NCBI RefSeq assembly: GCF_040026395.1 | Contig: NZ_CP157278.1 | Span: 248,001-312,000 of the forward strand | DNA from: Pedobacter lusitanus | Lineage (GTDB): Bacteria; Bacteroidota; Bacteroidia; Sphingobacteriales; Sphingobacteriaceae | Length of the DNA: 64,000 nt | Direction: 5' to 3' | In this document: one piece after another, positions 1-9,263 of the stretch | Layout: the number at the start of each line of letters is the position of its first letter | Numbering within the stretch: position 1 is the first letter of the stretch | Notes under the pieces: model-generated | What the model was told of the DNA's origin: nothing | Databases searched by the model: none | What the model saw: only the letters and a program-made list of their open reading frames with translations | Translations under genes and position numbers: made by a program

Positions 1-929
1 AATCTGTCGGTAAACTGCTCACTGTTACCTGCTCTGAACCAGTGCTGAACCTGTTCAAGATGATCAAAGTAAATATCCTCAGGTACATTACATCCCATTT
101 TTATATAATACTTACCATCAGGATATTTAACTGGTTTGATCAGATAAATTCCTTCAGTTATATCATTGTCAATTTCGTATAAAAGAGAAGGGAGCCCGGA
201 CAGCTCCTGAGCCTGGTCTTCAGTCAGCTGTGCCAACAGGATAATTTCATTTTTAATCTTTAAATCCAATGGCCGTGGAATAAGACCAAGGAAATTCACA
301 AATGAACCTGCGGCCAGTAATATCTTTTTTGCCCGGTAAGTATTTCCTTCATGTGATTTAACGGAAAAACCCTGCTCATCTTTTGTTAATCCTATAATGG
401 TTTCAGCTAGTATTGTCCCGTTATTCTGTTTGAAAATGCTTAACTGAGCCTGCAATAACAGACGTGGGTTGATCAGGCCGGCCGGAGATTCTTCCAGCAG
501 CCCCTGTGAATGGTCAGGAAAGCTATAATCATTAAAATCCGCAGTGATTGCCGCGCCATCCATATAAGCTGTGTAATCGAGCTTAAACTGCCCGGCCAGA
601 GAACCGGCATTGATCAGATAATCATCTTTTCCGGCAGGGTTTACATATAAGCAGCCTACAGGATCGTGAAATTTTATCCCGCTTTGTGCCGCTATAGTAT
701 CATATTGTCTGACTGATTCCAGATTAAGACTTGTCCATACCTGATCTTTACCGATCAGCCGCTGTACCCGCGCCTGATCATAATGGCTGGCAAAAACTAT
801 AGCCTGATTGTAATCCTCAGGCTCATCCGGCCCAATGACTGCAATTCTTTCTTTGTTGTAAGACAGGTATTTGGCCGCCGCTGACCCAACTAAACCTTTA
901 CCAATAACGATGATGTCAAATTCGTTCAT
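1..929 (-). CDS. FAD-dependent oxidoreductase (DadA-like), 3' end outside the window
   Basis: About 310 N-terminal residues are visible; the frame is still open at base 1, so the C-terminus lies outside. The ATG at 929 is followed at once by a beta strand and a glycine-rich dinucleotide-binding loop (IVIGKGLVGSAAA, residues about 7-19), the FAD-binding Rossmann fingerprint of the DAO/DadA/GlpD family. A second family feature is the stretch around AKKILLAAGSFVN, where a residue near the isoalloxazine is usually placed. The substrate cannot be read from the sequence; family members oxidise amino acids, sarcosine or glycerol-3-phosphate. The downstream neighbour (susD) is on the same strand but ends in a strong terminator at 1037-1093, so this gene has its own transcript. 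Family assignment is firm, function is not. Confidence 0.8.
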   Translation of the reverse strand, partial: MNEFDIIVIGKGLVGSAAAKYLSYNKERIAVIGPDEPEDYNQAIVFASHYDQARVQRLIGKDQVWTSLNLESVRQYDTIAAQSGIKFHDPVGCLYVNPAGKDDYLINAGSLAGQFKLDYTAYMDGAAITADFNDYSFPDHSQGLLEESPAGLINPRLLLQAQLSIFKQNNGTILAETIIGLTKDEQGFSVKSHEGNTYRAKKILLAAGSFVNFLGLIPRPLDLKIKNEIILLAQLTEDQAQELSGLPSLLYEIDNDITEGIYLIKPVKYPDGKYYIKMGCNVPEDIYFDHLEQVQHWFRAGNSEQFTDR

Positions 930-1036
930 AAATTTCCTTTAATATCCGGTATCCATAAGCCGGCAATCTTTTCAGCCTCTGATAATTTTCAAGATAATAA
1001 TTTATTTAATGATCAATTGTGTCCGGTCTCTATTCT

Positions 1037-1093
1037 TAAAAATAAAAAATGGGCTGGTCAGGCATTCAGATAAGTGCCGGACCAACCCATTTT
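1037..1093 (-). terminator. Rho-independent terminator of the susCD operon
   Basis: The arms 1046-1059 and 1080-1093 form a 14-bp stem. The single non-Watson-Crick position becomes a G-U pair only in minus-strand RNA. On that strand the stem is followed by a T-rich run (complement of 1037-1045). It begins about 19 bases beyond the susD stop. Confidence 0.85.
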
Positions 1094-1111
1094 ATGGAGA
1101 AAAGGAGTTAC

Positions 1112-2653
1112 TTAATAACCAGGATTCTGAACCAGATTTGGATCTGAATCTATATCATTTTGAGAAAAAGGCATCAGGTAATCTCTGCCAGCCCTGAATA
1201 CTCTTTGTTCAATTGCTCCTTTCTTTTGAGCTCCATTGAGCTTGATTGCACGGTTAAGTACGGTTTCGGCAATTCCCCAGCGTTTAACGTCAGAATAATA
1301 TAATCCCTCTCCGGCAAATTCTATTCTCCGCTCATGTCTTATGCGTTGTCTCATGGTTTCCTGACTTAATCCTGCAGGTAGCGGAGGCATTTTTATACTG
1401 CTTCTGTTCCTTACCATATTGATCGCATCATAGACACTCTGATCGGGACCGGAAGCTTCATTTTTAGCCTCGGCATACATAAGTAATATATCAGCATAAC
1501 GTAGCACTATACCATTGATTTGTGATTGATTATCTGAAACAGAAGTTGAGGTTGTATTATCGTAAACGGTATATTTTTTGAAACTATATCCGGTATAAAC
1601 TCCTGGCCATCCATCTGCCGATACCGGGTAAGGTTTACTGTTGTATAATACTCCTTTTCTGAATAAGGTCTGATCCAGACGCGGATCGCGGTTGTTGTTG
1701 GGATCAGCAGAATCTGCGGCTGGATTTGACGGGCTGTAAATTGTTCCATCTTTCATTTCATATTCATCTACAAGATCTTGTGTAGGCTCAATGGAACTCC
1801 ATCCAGGCGACAGGGCCGGATCATATATTCCAATATAGGTATCCCAGTTAGTGGCATATTTTGGCGCCAGAAACTGGACGTCAAAAATAACTTCCTGATT
1901 ATTTTCGCTGGCCTCTGTAAACAGACCTCTGTAATCAGGAAACAGACTATAACTCATAGCCATGACACTTTGTGCAGCTGTAGCAGCTTCTGCCCATCTT
2001 TTGTTATAAAGCAGTACTCTTGTTTTTAAGGCAAGTGCAGCCCCTTTGGTTATCCTCCCTTTTTGTGCCGGAGTTGCCGGAAGCAGCGGCGCAGCTATTT
2101 CCAGATCTTTAATAATCTGTGCTACTACTTCATCTTTTGTACTTTTCGGCATGTTTCGCTGATTGAGATCAGTTTTTTCAAGCAATAACGGAACTCCGCC
2201 CCAATAGTTAGCGAGAATGGAATAGTAATAGGCTCTTAAAAACCGGGCTTCACCTTTCATTACATTCTTTGAAGCTTCCGGCATAGTGACTGATTCAATG
2301 TTGCCAAGAAAATTGTTGGTAGCCGCAATACCGGCATAGGCACCTTTATAAACACCGCCAAAACCTCCCAGGTCTGTTGGAGACTGCGCACTCAGGGCAA
2401 TGTTTTTCCAGCCTTCCCAGGGATATTCACTGTAGGCATTGGGCGTAAGTACTTCAAGATAGGGCTGAACCTGTGATGTGACATCCCATAATGCAGAATA
2501 GCAGCCGGTTATCGCGGCTGATGCATCGGCTTCTGTTTTCCAGAATGTGGTTGGAGATAATTTGTCGGTTGGAACGAGATCCAGATCACCCTTTTTACAG
2601 GATGACATAAACAAGGCAATAAATGCTATGGATAGGTATAGAGAATTTTTCAT
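1112..2653 (-). CDS. susD: SusD/RagB family outer-membrane nutrient-binding lipoprotein
   Basis: SusD-type lipoproteins sit on top of a SusC channel and capture the ligand outside the cell. The N-terminus (MKNSLYLSIAFIALFMSSCK) is a lipoprotein signal with a lipobox ending at Cys18. I therefore start at ATG 2653 and not at the longer open frame to 2782, which would put 43 unlikely residues before the signal. The helical TPR-like SusD body follows, with the typical segment RFLRAYYYSILANYWGGVPL near residues 140-160. The C-terminal RagB/SusD domain contains ADILLMYAEAKNEA and RHERRIEFAGEGLYYSDVKRWG, both family hallmarks. It lies 163 bases after susC on the same strand and ends at a strong terminator, so the two form an operon. 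The ligand is unknown; the nearby secreted protease suggests protein or glycoprotein. Confidence 0.93.
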   Translation of the reverse strand: MKNSLYLSIAFIALFMSSCKKGDLDLVPTDKLSPTTFWKTEADASAAITGCYSALWDVTSQVQPYLEVLTPNAYSEYPWEGWKNIALSAQSPTDLGGFGGVYKGAYAGIAATNNFLGNIESVTMPEASKNVMKGEARFLRAYYYSILANYWGGVPLLLEKTDLNQRNMPKSTKDEVVAQIIKDLEIAAPLLPATPAQKGRITKGAALALKTRVLLYNKRWAEAATAAQSVMAMSYSLFPDYRGLFTEASENNQEVIFDVQFLAPKYATNWDTYIGIYDPALSPGWSSIEPTQDLVDEYEMKDGTIYSPSNPAADSADPNNNRDPRLDQTLFRKGVLYNSKPYPVSADGWPGVYTGYSFKKYTVYDNTTSTSVSDNQSQINGIVLRYADILLMYAEAKNEASGPDQSVYDAINMVRNRSSIKMPPLPAGLSQETMRQRIRHERRIEFAGEGLYYSDVKRWGIAETVLNRAIKLNGAQKKGAIEQRVFRAGRDYLMPFSQNDIDSDPNLVQNPGY

Positions 2654-2816
2654 CAGTATAAATTTGTTTTTCGTGGTGTTTAAGTTTTTAAGGGTTCTCA
2701 AGAGCAAACGTGGTTTTAATGGTGATGAAGCTATCATGTGCCACCCGATTTTATCCATTACGGTTGGTGCTCTGCTGCACATAATGGTTTCATAATATTA
2801 AATGATAAGCAATGAA

Positions 2817-5800
2817 TTAAAACTTCACGTTTATACCGCCAGTGATTATACGGACATTGGGGTATTGGACAGACCCGGTACTGGTTAATGTTCTTTCCGG
2901 ATCAAGCCCCTGAAATTTGGTTATCGTAAACAGATTTTGACCGTCAACATAGAACCGGATTCCTTTTATTTTCAGGTGTTTTATAATCGATTCTGGTAGG
3001 GTATAACCTAACTGAATGTTTTTTACACGCAGGAAGGAGGCGTTCTGAAGCCAGAAACTATTGTCTGAAAAGTTATTGGTCAGTGCATTATAGGTCGTTA
3101 ATCTCGGTAGTTTTGCATCAGGATTTTCCGGTGTCCAGGTATTCCCTGCTTCCCATCTTTTCAGCACACCTGCTCCGTTGAAAAACGGGAAGAAAAGGTC
3201 GCTTCCTACATAAGACTGCACATCGGCTACGCCCTGAACCATAACACTGAGGTCAAAACCTTTATAGGCTGCAGATAAATTTATCCCATAAGTCCAGGTA
3301 GGGATAGGTTTGCCTACATACTGTCTGTCATACTGATCAATTATCCCATCCGGTTTTCCATCAGGACCGCTGGAATCTTCAAATTTCAGGTCGCCTGGTT
3401 TGGTTGTTTTGATATTCGGTTTTGGACTGTTATCTACTTCATTCTGGTTCTGAAATATTCCGATAGCTTTCCACATATAGAATTCATTAATAGGCTGTCC
3501 CTGTACGATAGAGTTAAAACCAATCTGTGGATCTGGTATATAATCTACATTGTTACGGACATGAGTAACATTAAAACCAGCACTGAATTTAAAGTCATTG
3601 ATACTGCTGGCATAATTTGCGCTGAACTCCCAGCCTTTATTACTTACTGAGGCCAGGTTCTGTACTGGACTGGAGGTAATACCGAGGAAATCCGGGATCT
3701 TGATAGATCTTAATATTCCGGTACGTTTATCTACAAAATAATCGAAAGTTGTACTCAGCTTGTTCCCTAAAAAGGAAGCATCAAAACCAATATTTTTTTT
3801 GGTACCTACTTCCCATTTAATCCCGGTATCTACAATGGAAGTTTGTGCGACACCACTTAACATGGTATTATCAAAATTATAAAAACGGGCAAAAGCCAGT
3901 GTAGGGATATAGGAGTATAGGCCTTCCTGATCGTTTGAGCTGCTTCTGTCATTTCCGGATTTCCCCCATGAACCCCTTAGTTTCAGTTCGTTAACCACAT
4001 GCTGGGATTTCATAAAATCTTCCTGTGTAATTCTCCAGCCCACAGAAACCGAAGGGAAAACACCCCAGCGCGTATCCTGTGCAAAACGGGATGATCCGTC
4101 AGATCTGACGATACCTTCCAGCAGGTATTTTTCCTTATAGGCATAATTTAAACGCCCGATATAGGATTTTAGAGCCCAGGCAGTACTGGTACCGTTAATC
4201 AGCGGGGTGGTTATACCCGCATTGATTTCGGATAAGCTGTTACTTACAAAGCCCATAATAGAGCCGCCTAAATTGCGGTAATCATTTTTTTCCTGGCTAT
4301 AAATACCAGCCAGCGTAAAATCATGGTCCCTGGCGATTGTTTTTTTATAGGTCAGACTGGTATAAATAGTTTTGTAAAGATTCTTTTCCCAGGAATTGTT
4401 GGCCGTTGGCCCGGCGGCCCCCATGGTAGATTTCTTTTGCAGTGTCAGCGGATCGTAGACGTCAATTTTTGGGGTAAATAACTGATTGTCCTGAGACCAG
4501 TAATTAGCACCTCCGGTCACATTCCACTTAAGCCCGTCAAGAATTTCATAGTTTAGAAAAAGGCTTGCATTCAGACCGTAATAACTGGTGTAATTTTTCC
4601 CTTCATTGACCATGGCCAGTGGATTCTGAAAATTAGGATTAATGGCGTTTACCCAGGTAGAAGCATAATCGCCACTGGCTGTATAAGTACCATAAAAGGG
4701 AAGTGTTCTGTTAACTTCTCTCAGCATTCTGTTAACTTCTCTCAGCATTCCGCCAGCCCCTCCATTATAATAAGACTGATTTTGAGTCTGATATCTTAAA
4801 GCTGTGCGTAAACCCCAGTCAAACTTGTTTGTAACCTTTGAATCAATATTTGTACGTAAAGTGTAGTTTTTACTGTTGTCTTTGATTACAATCCCATCCT
4901 GATTATTATAACCCAGTGATACTGCATACTGAGTTCCTTCTTTTCCTCCTGAGAGTCTGAGCAGGTTAGACTGGATAGTTGCCGGCTTAATTATAATTGA
5001 ACGCCAGTCATTATTCGGATAAATCAGCGGATCGGTTCCTGCTGCGTATTTATCGAGAGTTTGCTGAGTGAAATACGCGGCTCCGCCCTGGTTAGCCAGC
5101 GCCTGATTATATAATTTCATATAGTCAAGGGAATTGGTCACTACCTCGGGCAGTGTGATAGCCTTTTGTGTACCGATATAACTGGTAAAGTCTATTTGAG
5201 TAGCTCCCTTTTTGCCCATTTTTGTCTGGACGAGAATTACTCCGTTAGCAGCCCTTGATCCGTAAATCGCAGCAGATGCATCTTTGAGTACTGTGATAGA
5301 TTCAATGTCATTTGGATTGACATCATTCAAAGAGGCAACTACTCCGTCTACTACAACCAGTGCACTGCTGTTACCCAGTGTACCGATTCCGCGGACACGA
5401 ATCGTTGCAGCATCTGCTCCTGGCTGTCCGGAAACCTGGTTTACCCAGACTCCGGCAACCTGTCCGGATAGTGCCTGTGAAGCACTGGTAATGGGCCGGT
5501 CAGCGATGGTTTCACTTTTTACAACACCAACTGAACCGGTCAGGGTAGCTTTTTTTTGCGTACCATAACCTACCACAACGACCTCATCGAGACCTTTGTT
5601 TGTTTCGGCTAAATAAATGGTAAGAGAAGTCTTACCAGCGGCTGGAATTTCCTGATTGGTATAACCTACATAGCGGAAAATTAATACGGGTGATTTTTCT
5701 GAACCGGGATCTATACTGAAGTTCCCGTTTTTATCGGACTGCGTGACCTTCTGTGTACCTTTAAGCAAAATAGATACACCGGTTAAAGGAGATTTATCTG

Positions 5801-5897
5801 CAGCATCACGTATGCTGCCAGAAATGATTTTTACCTGCGCCTGAGCAAAACTGCAGGTAATAAAGACTGATAATAAGAGTAAACGTAAACGAATCAT
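2817..5897 (-). CDS. susC: SusC/RagA family TonB-linked outer-membrane transporter
   Basis: This is a 1026-residue TonB-dependent channel partner of SusD that imports oligosaccharides or peptides across the outer membrane. After a signal peptide (residues 1-20, ending SFAQAQ) comes a carboxypeptidase-regulatory-like domain (about 22-100). The SusC signature DEVVVVGYGTQKKATLTGSV follows near residue 104, then the plug domain with ALSGQVAGVWV and IRVRGIGTLG, and a long beta-barrel ending in the usual aromatic-terminated strand (GGINVKF). The length is normal for the family. Residues about 384-397 carry a perfect tandem repeat of seven amino acids caused by a 21-bp DNA duplication (see the repeat feature). 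It is divergent from the AraC-type regulator at 6079, which is its likely controller. Confidence 0.95.
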   Translation of the reverse strand: MIRLRLLLLSVFITCSFAQAQVKIISGSIRDAADKSPLTGVSILLKGTQKVTQSDKNGNFSIDPGSEKSPVLIFRYVGYTNQEIPAAGKTSLTIYLAETNKGLDEVVVVGYGTQKKATLTGSVGVVKSETIADRPITSASQALSGQVAGVWVNQVSGQPGADAATIRVRGIGTLGNSSALVVVDGVVASLNDVNPNDIESITVLKDASAAIYGSRAANGVILVQTKMGKKGATQIDFTSYIGTQKAITLPEVVTNSLDYMKLYNQALANQGGAAYFTQQTLDKYAAGTDPLIYPNNDWRSIIIKPATIQSNLLRLSGGKEGTQYAVSLGYNNQDGIVIKDNSKNYTLRTNIDSKVTNKFDWGLRTALRYQTQNQSYYNGGAGGMLREVNRMLREVNRTLPFYGTYTASGDYASTWVNAINPNFQNPLAMVNEGKNYTSYYGLNASLFLNYEILDGLKWNVTGGANYWSQDNQLFTPKIDVYDPLTLQKKSTMGAAGPTANNSWEKNLYKTIYTSLTYKKTIARDHDFTLAGIYSQEKNDYRNLGGSIMGFVSNSLSEINAGITTPLINGTSTAWALKSYIGRLNYAYKEKYLLEGIVRSDGSSRFAQDTRWGVFPSVSVGWRITQEDFMKSQHVVNELKLRGSWGKSGNDRSSSNDQEGLYSYIPTLAFARFYNFDNTMLSGVAQTSIVDTGIKWEVGTKKNIGFDASFLGNKLSTTFDYFVDKRTGILRSIKIPDFLGITSSPVQNLASVSNKGWEFSANYASSINDFKFSAGFNVTHVRNNVDYIPDPQIGFNSIVQGQPINEFYMWKAIGIFQNQNEVDNSPKPNIKTTKPGDLKFEDSSGPDGKPDGIIDQYDRQYVGKPIPTWTYGINLSAAYKGFDLSVMVQGVADVQSYVGSDLFFPFFNGAGVLKRWEAGNTWTPENPDAKLPRLTTYNALTNNFSDNSFWLQNASFLRVKNIQLGYTLPESIIKHLKIKGIRFYVDGQNLFTITKFQGLDPERTLTSTGSVQYPNVRIITGGINVKF
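4706..4747. repeat. 21-bp perfect tandem duplication inside susC
   Basis: Two adjacent identical 21-bp units (4706-4726 and 4727-4747) are seen directly, and identity runs on for three more bases. The duplication keeps the reading frame and doubles the seven-residue segment LREVNRM in the barrel region of SusC. It looks like a recent replication-slippage event. Confidence 0.95.
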
Positions 5898-6033
5898 AGT
5901 GTTTAGGGTTTTTGGTGGTTGATATGTTGCTTTTCTTGCTATAACCTTATATAGTTTGATAAGCTGTGATTAATAAATTTATAAGCTTGGAATGCTATAA
6001 ACTCAACTCTCTTTGTCTGATGCTGACACTATA

Positions 6034-6065
6034 TTGTCCATGATTATTATCTTTTGATAATTTTG
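6034..6065 (+). promoter_or_regulatory. Bacteroidota-type promoter of the AraC regulator gene
   Basis: A TTG at 6034-6036 and a TAATTTTG at 6058-6065 match the -33 and -7 elements of the Bacteroidota primary sigma factor, with a 21-base spacer. The ATG at 6079 follows after 13 bases, giving a very short leader. The rest of the 5898-6078 gap must hold the susC promoter on the other strand, but I see no clean match for it. Confidence 0.55.
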
Positions 6066-6078
6066 AGCAAATTCGTGT

Positions 6079-6945
6079 ATGCAGCCACTCCTGATCGAAA
6101 CGAAAACAGTTTTACAGCATACTATTTTTATCAAGGAGGTAAATGTTAAAAGCCTCAATAATCCATTACATTTTCATAATGAGTATGAAATGGTATTGAT
6201 CACCAAAAGCAATGGCAGACGGATTGTTGGGGATAGTGTAGAGAATTTTTCTGCCGGTGATCTGGTCATCATGGGACCAGACCTCCCGCATGTAATGTAT
6301 AATGACAAGGAATACTACGAAGCTGAAAATAAGCTGGAAGTCAGCGCAATCGTTACTTATTTCAGACTGGACTGGCTCAATGAAGATTTTGTGGCTTCCA
6401 GTGAGGTCAGTCAGTTTAATCAGTTATTGAAAGATATTAACATGGGAATACGTGTTTATGGTGATTCCCGCAAAAAAGTAATCAAACTGCTTAATGAACT
6501 GCTGCTGAATACGGGATTAAAGAGAATTATCAATCTGCTGAATATTCTTAATCTTTTAAGCGAAACCAGAGAATATGAATGTCTTTCTAGTCTCGGCTAT
6601 GTTAATCCGCATACACAGAAGGATGTACAGCGTATTGATAAAGTATATAATTATATCATGAATAACTTCACAGAGCAGATTCCTCTGAAAGATATAGCCA
6701 TGCTGGCTAATATGACTACAGCCTCTTTCTGTAAGTATTTTAAAGCACAGACGCAAAAGACTTTCACGCATTTTGTAAATGAAGTCAGAATTGGCTACGC
6801 CTGTAAGTTATTGTATAACGACAGCCTCTCTATTTCGCAGGTATGTTTCCGGAGTGGATTCAATAACCTGACTAATTTCAACAGGAATTTTAAACATTAC
6901 ACCAAGATTAGTCCTTCTGATTTCAAAAAGAAATTGAAAATATAA
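6079..6945 (+). CDS. AraC family transcriptional regulator with cupin sensor domain
   Basis: A 288-residue regulator. The N-terminal part (about 20-100) has a cupin pattern (LHFHNEYEMVLITKSNGRRIVGD, then GDLVIMGPDLPHVMY) that would sense a small ligand. The C-terminal 100 residues form the double helix-turn-helix of AraC/XylS proteins: IPLKDIAMLANMTTASFCKYFK for the first and SISQVCFRSGFNNLTNFNRNFK followed by ISPSDFKK for the second. It lies between susC (divergent, 181 bases away) and the secreted protease gene (convergent), so it most likely controls one or both of them. This is a soluble one-component regulator, unlike the hybrid two-component systems common at polysaccharide loci. Confidence 0.9.
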   Translation: MQPLLIETKTVLQHTIFIKEVNVKSLNNPLHFHNEYEMVLITKSNGRRIVGDSVENFSAGDLVIMGPDLPHVMYNDKEYYEAENKLEVSAIVTYFRLDWLNEDFVASSEVSQFNQLLKDINMGIRVYGDSRKKVIKLLNELLLNTGLKRIINLLNILNLLSETREYECLSSLGYVNPHTQKDVQRIDKVYNYIMNNFTEQIPLKDIAMLANMTTASFCKYFKAQTQKTFTHFVNEVRIGYACKLLYNDSLSISQVCFRSGFNNLTNFNRNFKHYTKISPSDFKKKLKI

Positions 6946-6950
6946 AAAAA

Positions 6951-6976
6951 GCAGGTACGCTATCGGACGTACCTGC
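6951..6976 (-). terminator. Terminator of the metzincin/discoidin gene
   Basis: A 9-bp perfect stem (6951-6959 with 6968-6976) is followed on the minus strand by a run of seven T (complement of 6944-6950). It lies about 40 bases past the stop of the 7016-8584 gene and directly after the stop of the convergent regulator gene, so it may stop both transcripts. The T run favours the minus strand. Confidence 0.75.
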
Positions 6977-7015
6977 GCTGACCTAACCATGATCAGAGAT
7001 AATGGGTTTTAACCA

Positions 7016-8584
7016 TTAATTTTTAAAAGTGCCTACTTCTGCAAGTGAAGCATATTGTCTGCCATCGGTAGCCGAAGTAACCATGATCTTAAAGTACTGG
7101 AAGATTTTTGCTGCCGGCAGATAAACAAACTGCGGGCCTCCGCTATCTTTCAGTGTATAATTTCCGATTGATGTCCAGGTAATATTATCATTACTGGTCA
7201 ATAACTGCATATCCTTGATTTTACTGCTGCCAGCCCTTTGGGTAAAGGTAAATCCGCCAACTTCTAAAGCCTGCCCCATGTTAATGGTCAGATAGTGTGG
7301 AAATGTTGGTGCATTACTGCTCCAGCGTGTTACCCAGGAAGTATTAGCATTTTTATCAATAACGTTAGCCGCTTTTCCATCTTCACTGACAGTTTCATTG
7401 GAACTGAAATCTATAACCTGCCAGTTAGCTTTATTGTACTCATTTTTATCTCCAAAATCTATTACAGGTTGTCCGTTCCTGATAGCATAACTATATGGGG
7501 CATTGATCAGGCTTCCGTTATCACTGCAGAACATGATTCTCAGTTCATAAGGATAATCTTCTGTATTGGTAAATTCACTGTATGGCATGCTGACATAAAA
7601 ACTATCCAGACCAATTTTTGGAGTTGACCAGGGTACGGCATCATAATCTTTATTACCGCCAATTCCGTTTTTGGCTCCATCATTATAAAAGTTAATGTAG
7701 TTCACTACGGTTGTACCCGTGAATTTACCGGAAACAATAATGTTGCCTCCTTCATATTTAGCGTGAATACTGGTAATCCTGGTATCTGGTGCAGTATACC
7801 ATCCTGTTCTGGTGGTTTTACTGAATACCTGGCAATTATTTAAAATAGCACAATCAGCTTTAGTCAGGTAGGTAGGGGCTTTGCCGTAAGTTGAATTGCC
7901 GGCACCCATTAATGACGTGCCGAACTGCGCATTTTCTGATTTCTGCCCTCCGTTATGTGGTAAATTAATACCGTGCCCCAGTTCGTGCATCATACCACCA
8001 ATCCATTTTGTGGCTTCACTGCCAGGAGTCCCTGCTGCGCCGAGATCTTTGTATTCCATACCCGGATAGTCCAGTGCAAAACAGGTTCTGCCTACACCAA
8101 AGAAAGGTGCATTGTCTTTGTTGATGTCTTTAACGCACATAATGATCAGCGTATGCTCACTTGACTTATCTTCGGGATGTACGGTGAAATAATCGTTTAC
8201 TTCAGTCTGTAAGGCACCTGTATCGGTGTAGGGGTATTTTGACTGGTCATATTTACCATGGATTTCGATGATCTTGATGCGGTCACCGGCCTGGTTTTTC
8301 AGCAGTCCGAAACCTCTGTTGCCAAAACCCCAGTGATCCATCCATTTGCTGAAAAAATCCTGACCTTTCAGCATGATTTCGCTTATCCTGCGCTGATAAT
8401 CGTCATTGGCTGTTTTGTCTGAAGCAATGAAATAGACCACATTCAGATTGTAAGCATAATCTGAGGTATAAGTAGTATCGCTGTTTGAGGATGTTTTGTT
8501 AACCGGTTCTGTAACGATCGTGTTCTTTTTACAGGATAGAAAAATGGTTAAGAATAATAGGAGCAGGTAGGTGGTTTTTTTCAT
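7016..8584 (-). CDS. Secreted metzincin-like zinc metalloprotease lipoprotein with F5/8 type C domain
   Basis: A 522-residue exported protein with a lipoprotein signal (lipobox IFLSC, Cys18). The catalytic zinc site is visible: H200-E201-L-G-H204 followed by H210, i.e. HExxHxxxxxH. A candidate Met-turn (SLMGAG, Met226) lies 16 residues later. The order and spacing match metzincins, although the glycine usually found at the eighth position of the motif is Asn here. The C-terminal 135 residues (from about 385) read as a discoidin/F5-8C carbohydrate-binding domain (ANTSWVTRWSS, HYLTINMGQ, FKIMVTSATDGRQYASLAEVG). It should cleave proteins at the cell surface while gripping a glycan, which suits feeding peptides to the SusCD pair next door. 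It has its own terminator and is not co-transcribed with susCD. Confidence 0.82.
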   Translation of the reverse strand: MKKTTYLLLLFLTIFLSCKKNTIVTEPVNKTSSNSDTTYTSDYAYNLNVVYFIASDKTANDDYQRRISEIMLKGQDFFSKWMDHWGFGNRGFGLLKNQAGDRIKIIEIHGKYDQSKYPYTDTGALQTEVNDYFTVHPEDKSSEHTLIIMCVKDINKDNAPFFGVGRTCFALDYPGMEYKDLGAAGTPGSEATKWIGGMMHELGHGINLPHNGGQKSENAQFGTSLMGAGNSTYGKAPTYLTKADCAILNNCQVFSKTTRTGWYTAPDTRITSIHAKYEGGNIIVSGKFTGTTVVNYINFYNDGAKNGIGGNKDYDAVPWSTPKIGLDSFYVSMPYSEFTNTEDYPYELRIMFCSDNGSLINAPYSYAIRNGQPVIDFGDKNEYNKANWQVIDFSSNETVSEDGKAANVIDKNANTSWVTRWSSNAPTFPHYLTINMGQALEVGGFTFTQRAGSSKIKDMQLLTSNDNITWTSIGNYTLKDSGGPQFVYLPAAKIFQYFKIMVTSATDGRQYASLAEVGTFKN

Positions 8585-8697
8585 TTAGGTTTTGTTTAGT
8601 TGCGGTTGATTAAATTGAATAATCTAATTTATAAGACGCTCTAAACAAAAACTTTACATGAATTGTCCATTACCGGTACCAGATTACCCGAACAGGA

Positions 8698-9159
8698 TTA
8701 TTTAACACCTTTTGGAAATTTATCTGCGATTAAATTCAGGTTGATTCCATGTTCCAGATAAGCTTTCAAACCATCCAGAACTGTAGTAAAACCACCACTG
8801 GCATTATTGATCTCAGTCAGCAGCTCATCACCGGTGGTACGGAAGCCATATTGCTGAATGGTCACATAAGTAGTTTCATCGCTCAAAGCTTCAAACTCAA
8901 AATCTACCACAGTTGAGTATTGATCCCAGTCAACGGAAATCTTTTTGTTTGCTAAAATTTCTTTAACGAATACTGTGCTGGACACCTGATACATTTCCCA
9001 TTCCCAGGTTACAGAACTGCCTTCTTCAAGTTTTCCGCTTGCTTTGGTAAACCAGAAGTTTTTAGTGATTTCAGGATCAATAAAGGCTTGAAAAACGGTT
9101 GCGACTGGTTTTCTGATGAGCATTTGTGCTTCTACACGTGGAGTTTTTTCTGTTTTCAT
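8698..9159 (-). CDS. SRPBCC / AHSA1-like domain protein
   Basis: A 153-residue single-domain protein of the START-like SRPBCC fold, closest in pattern to the Activator of Hsp90 ATPase homologue 1 family. Visible hallmarks are the N-terminal strand IRKPVATVFQAFIDPEITKNFWFTKA, the GSSVTWEWEMY strand, and the long C-terminal helix GGFTTVLDGLKAYLEHG. The family binds hydrophobic ligands and is often annotated as polyketide cyclase or toxin-resistance protein; the ligand here cannot be told. It is monocistronic, with gaps of about 100 bases on both sides. Confidence 0.85.
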   Translation of the reverse strand: MKTEKTPRVEAQMLIRKPVATVFQAFIDPEITKNFWFTKASGKLEEGSSVTWEWEMYQVSSTVFVKEILANKKISVDWDQYSTVVDFEFEALSDETTYVTIQQYGFRTTGDELLTEINNASGGFTTVLDGLKAYLEHGINLNLIADKFPKGVK

Positions 9160-9263
9160 ATCAATTGGTCTAAGAAAATTTTGCTACTGTGTTTTTATCA
9201 AATTACACATTTCTGTTTAACACTAAAATTAACTGAAGGTTTTTCGGGTAGCTGTTTTTAGTA

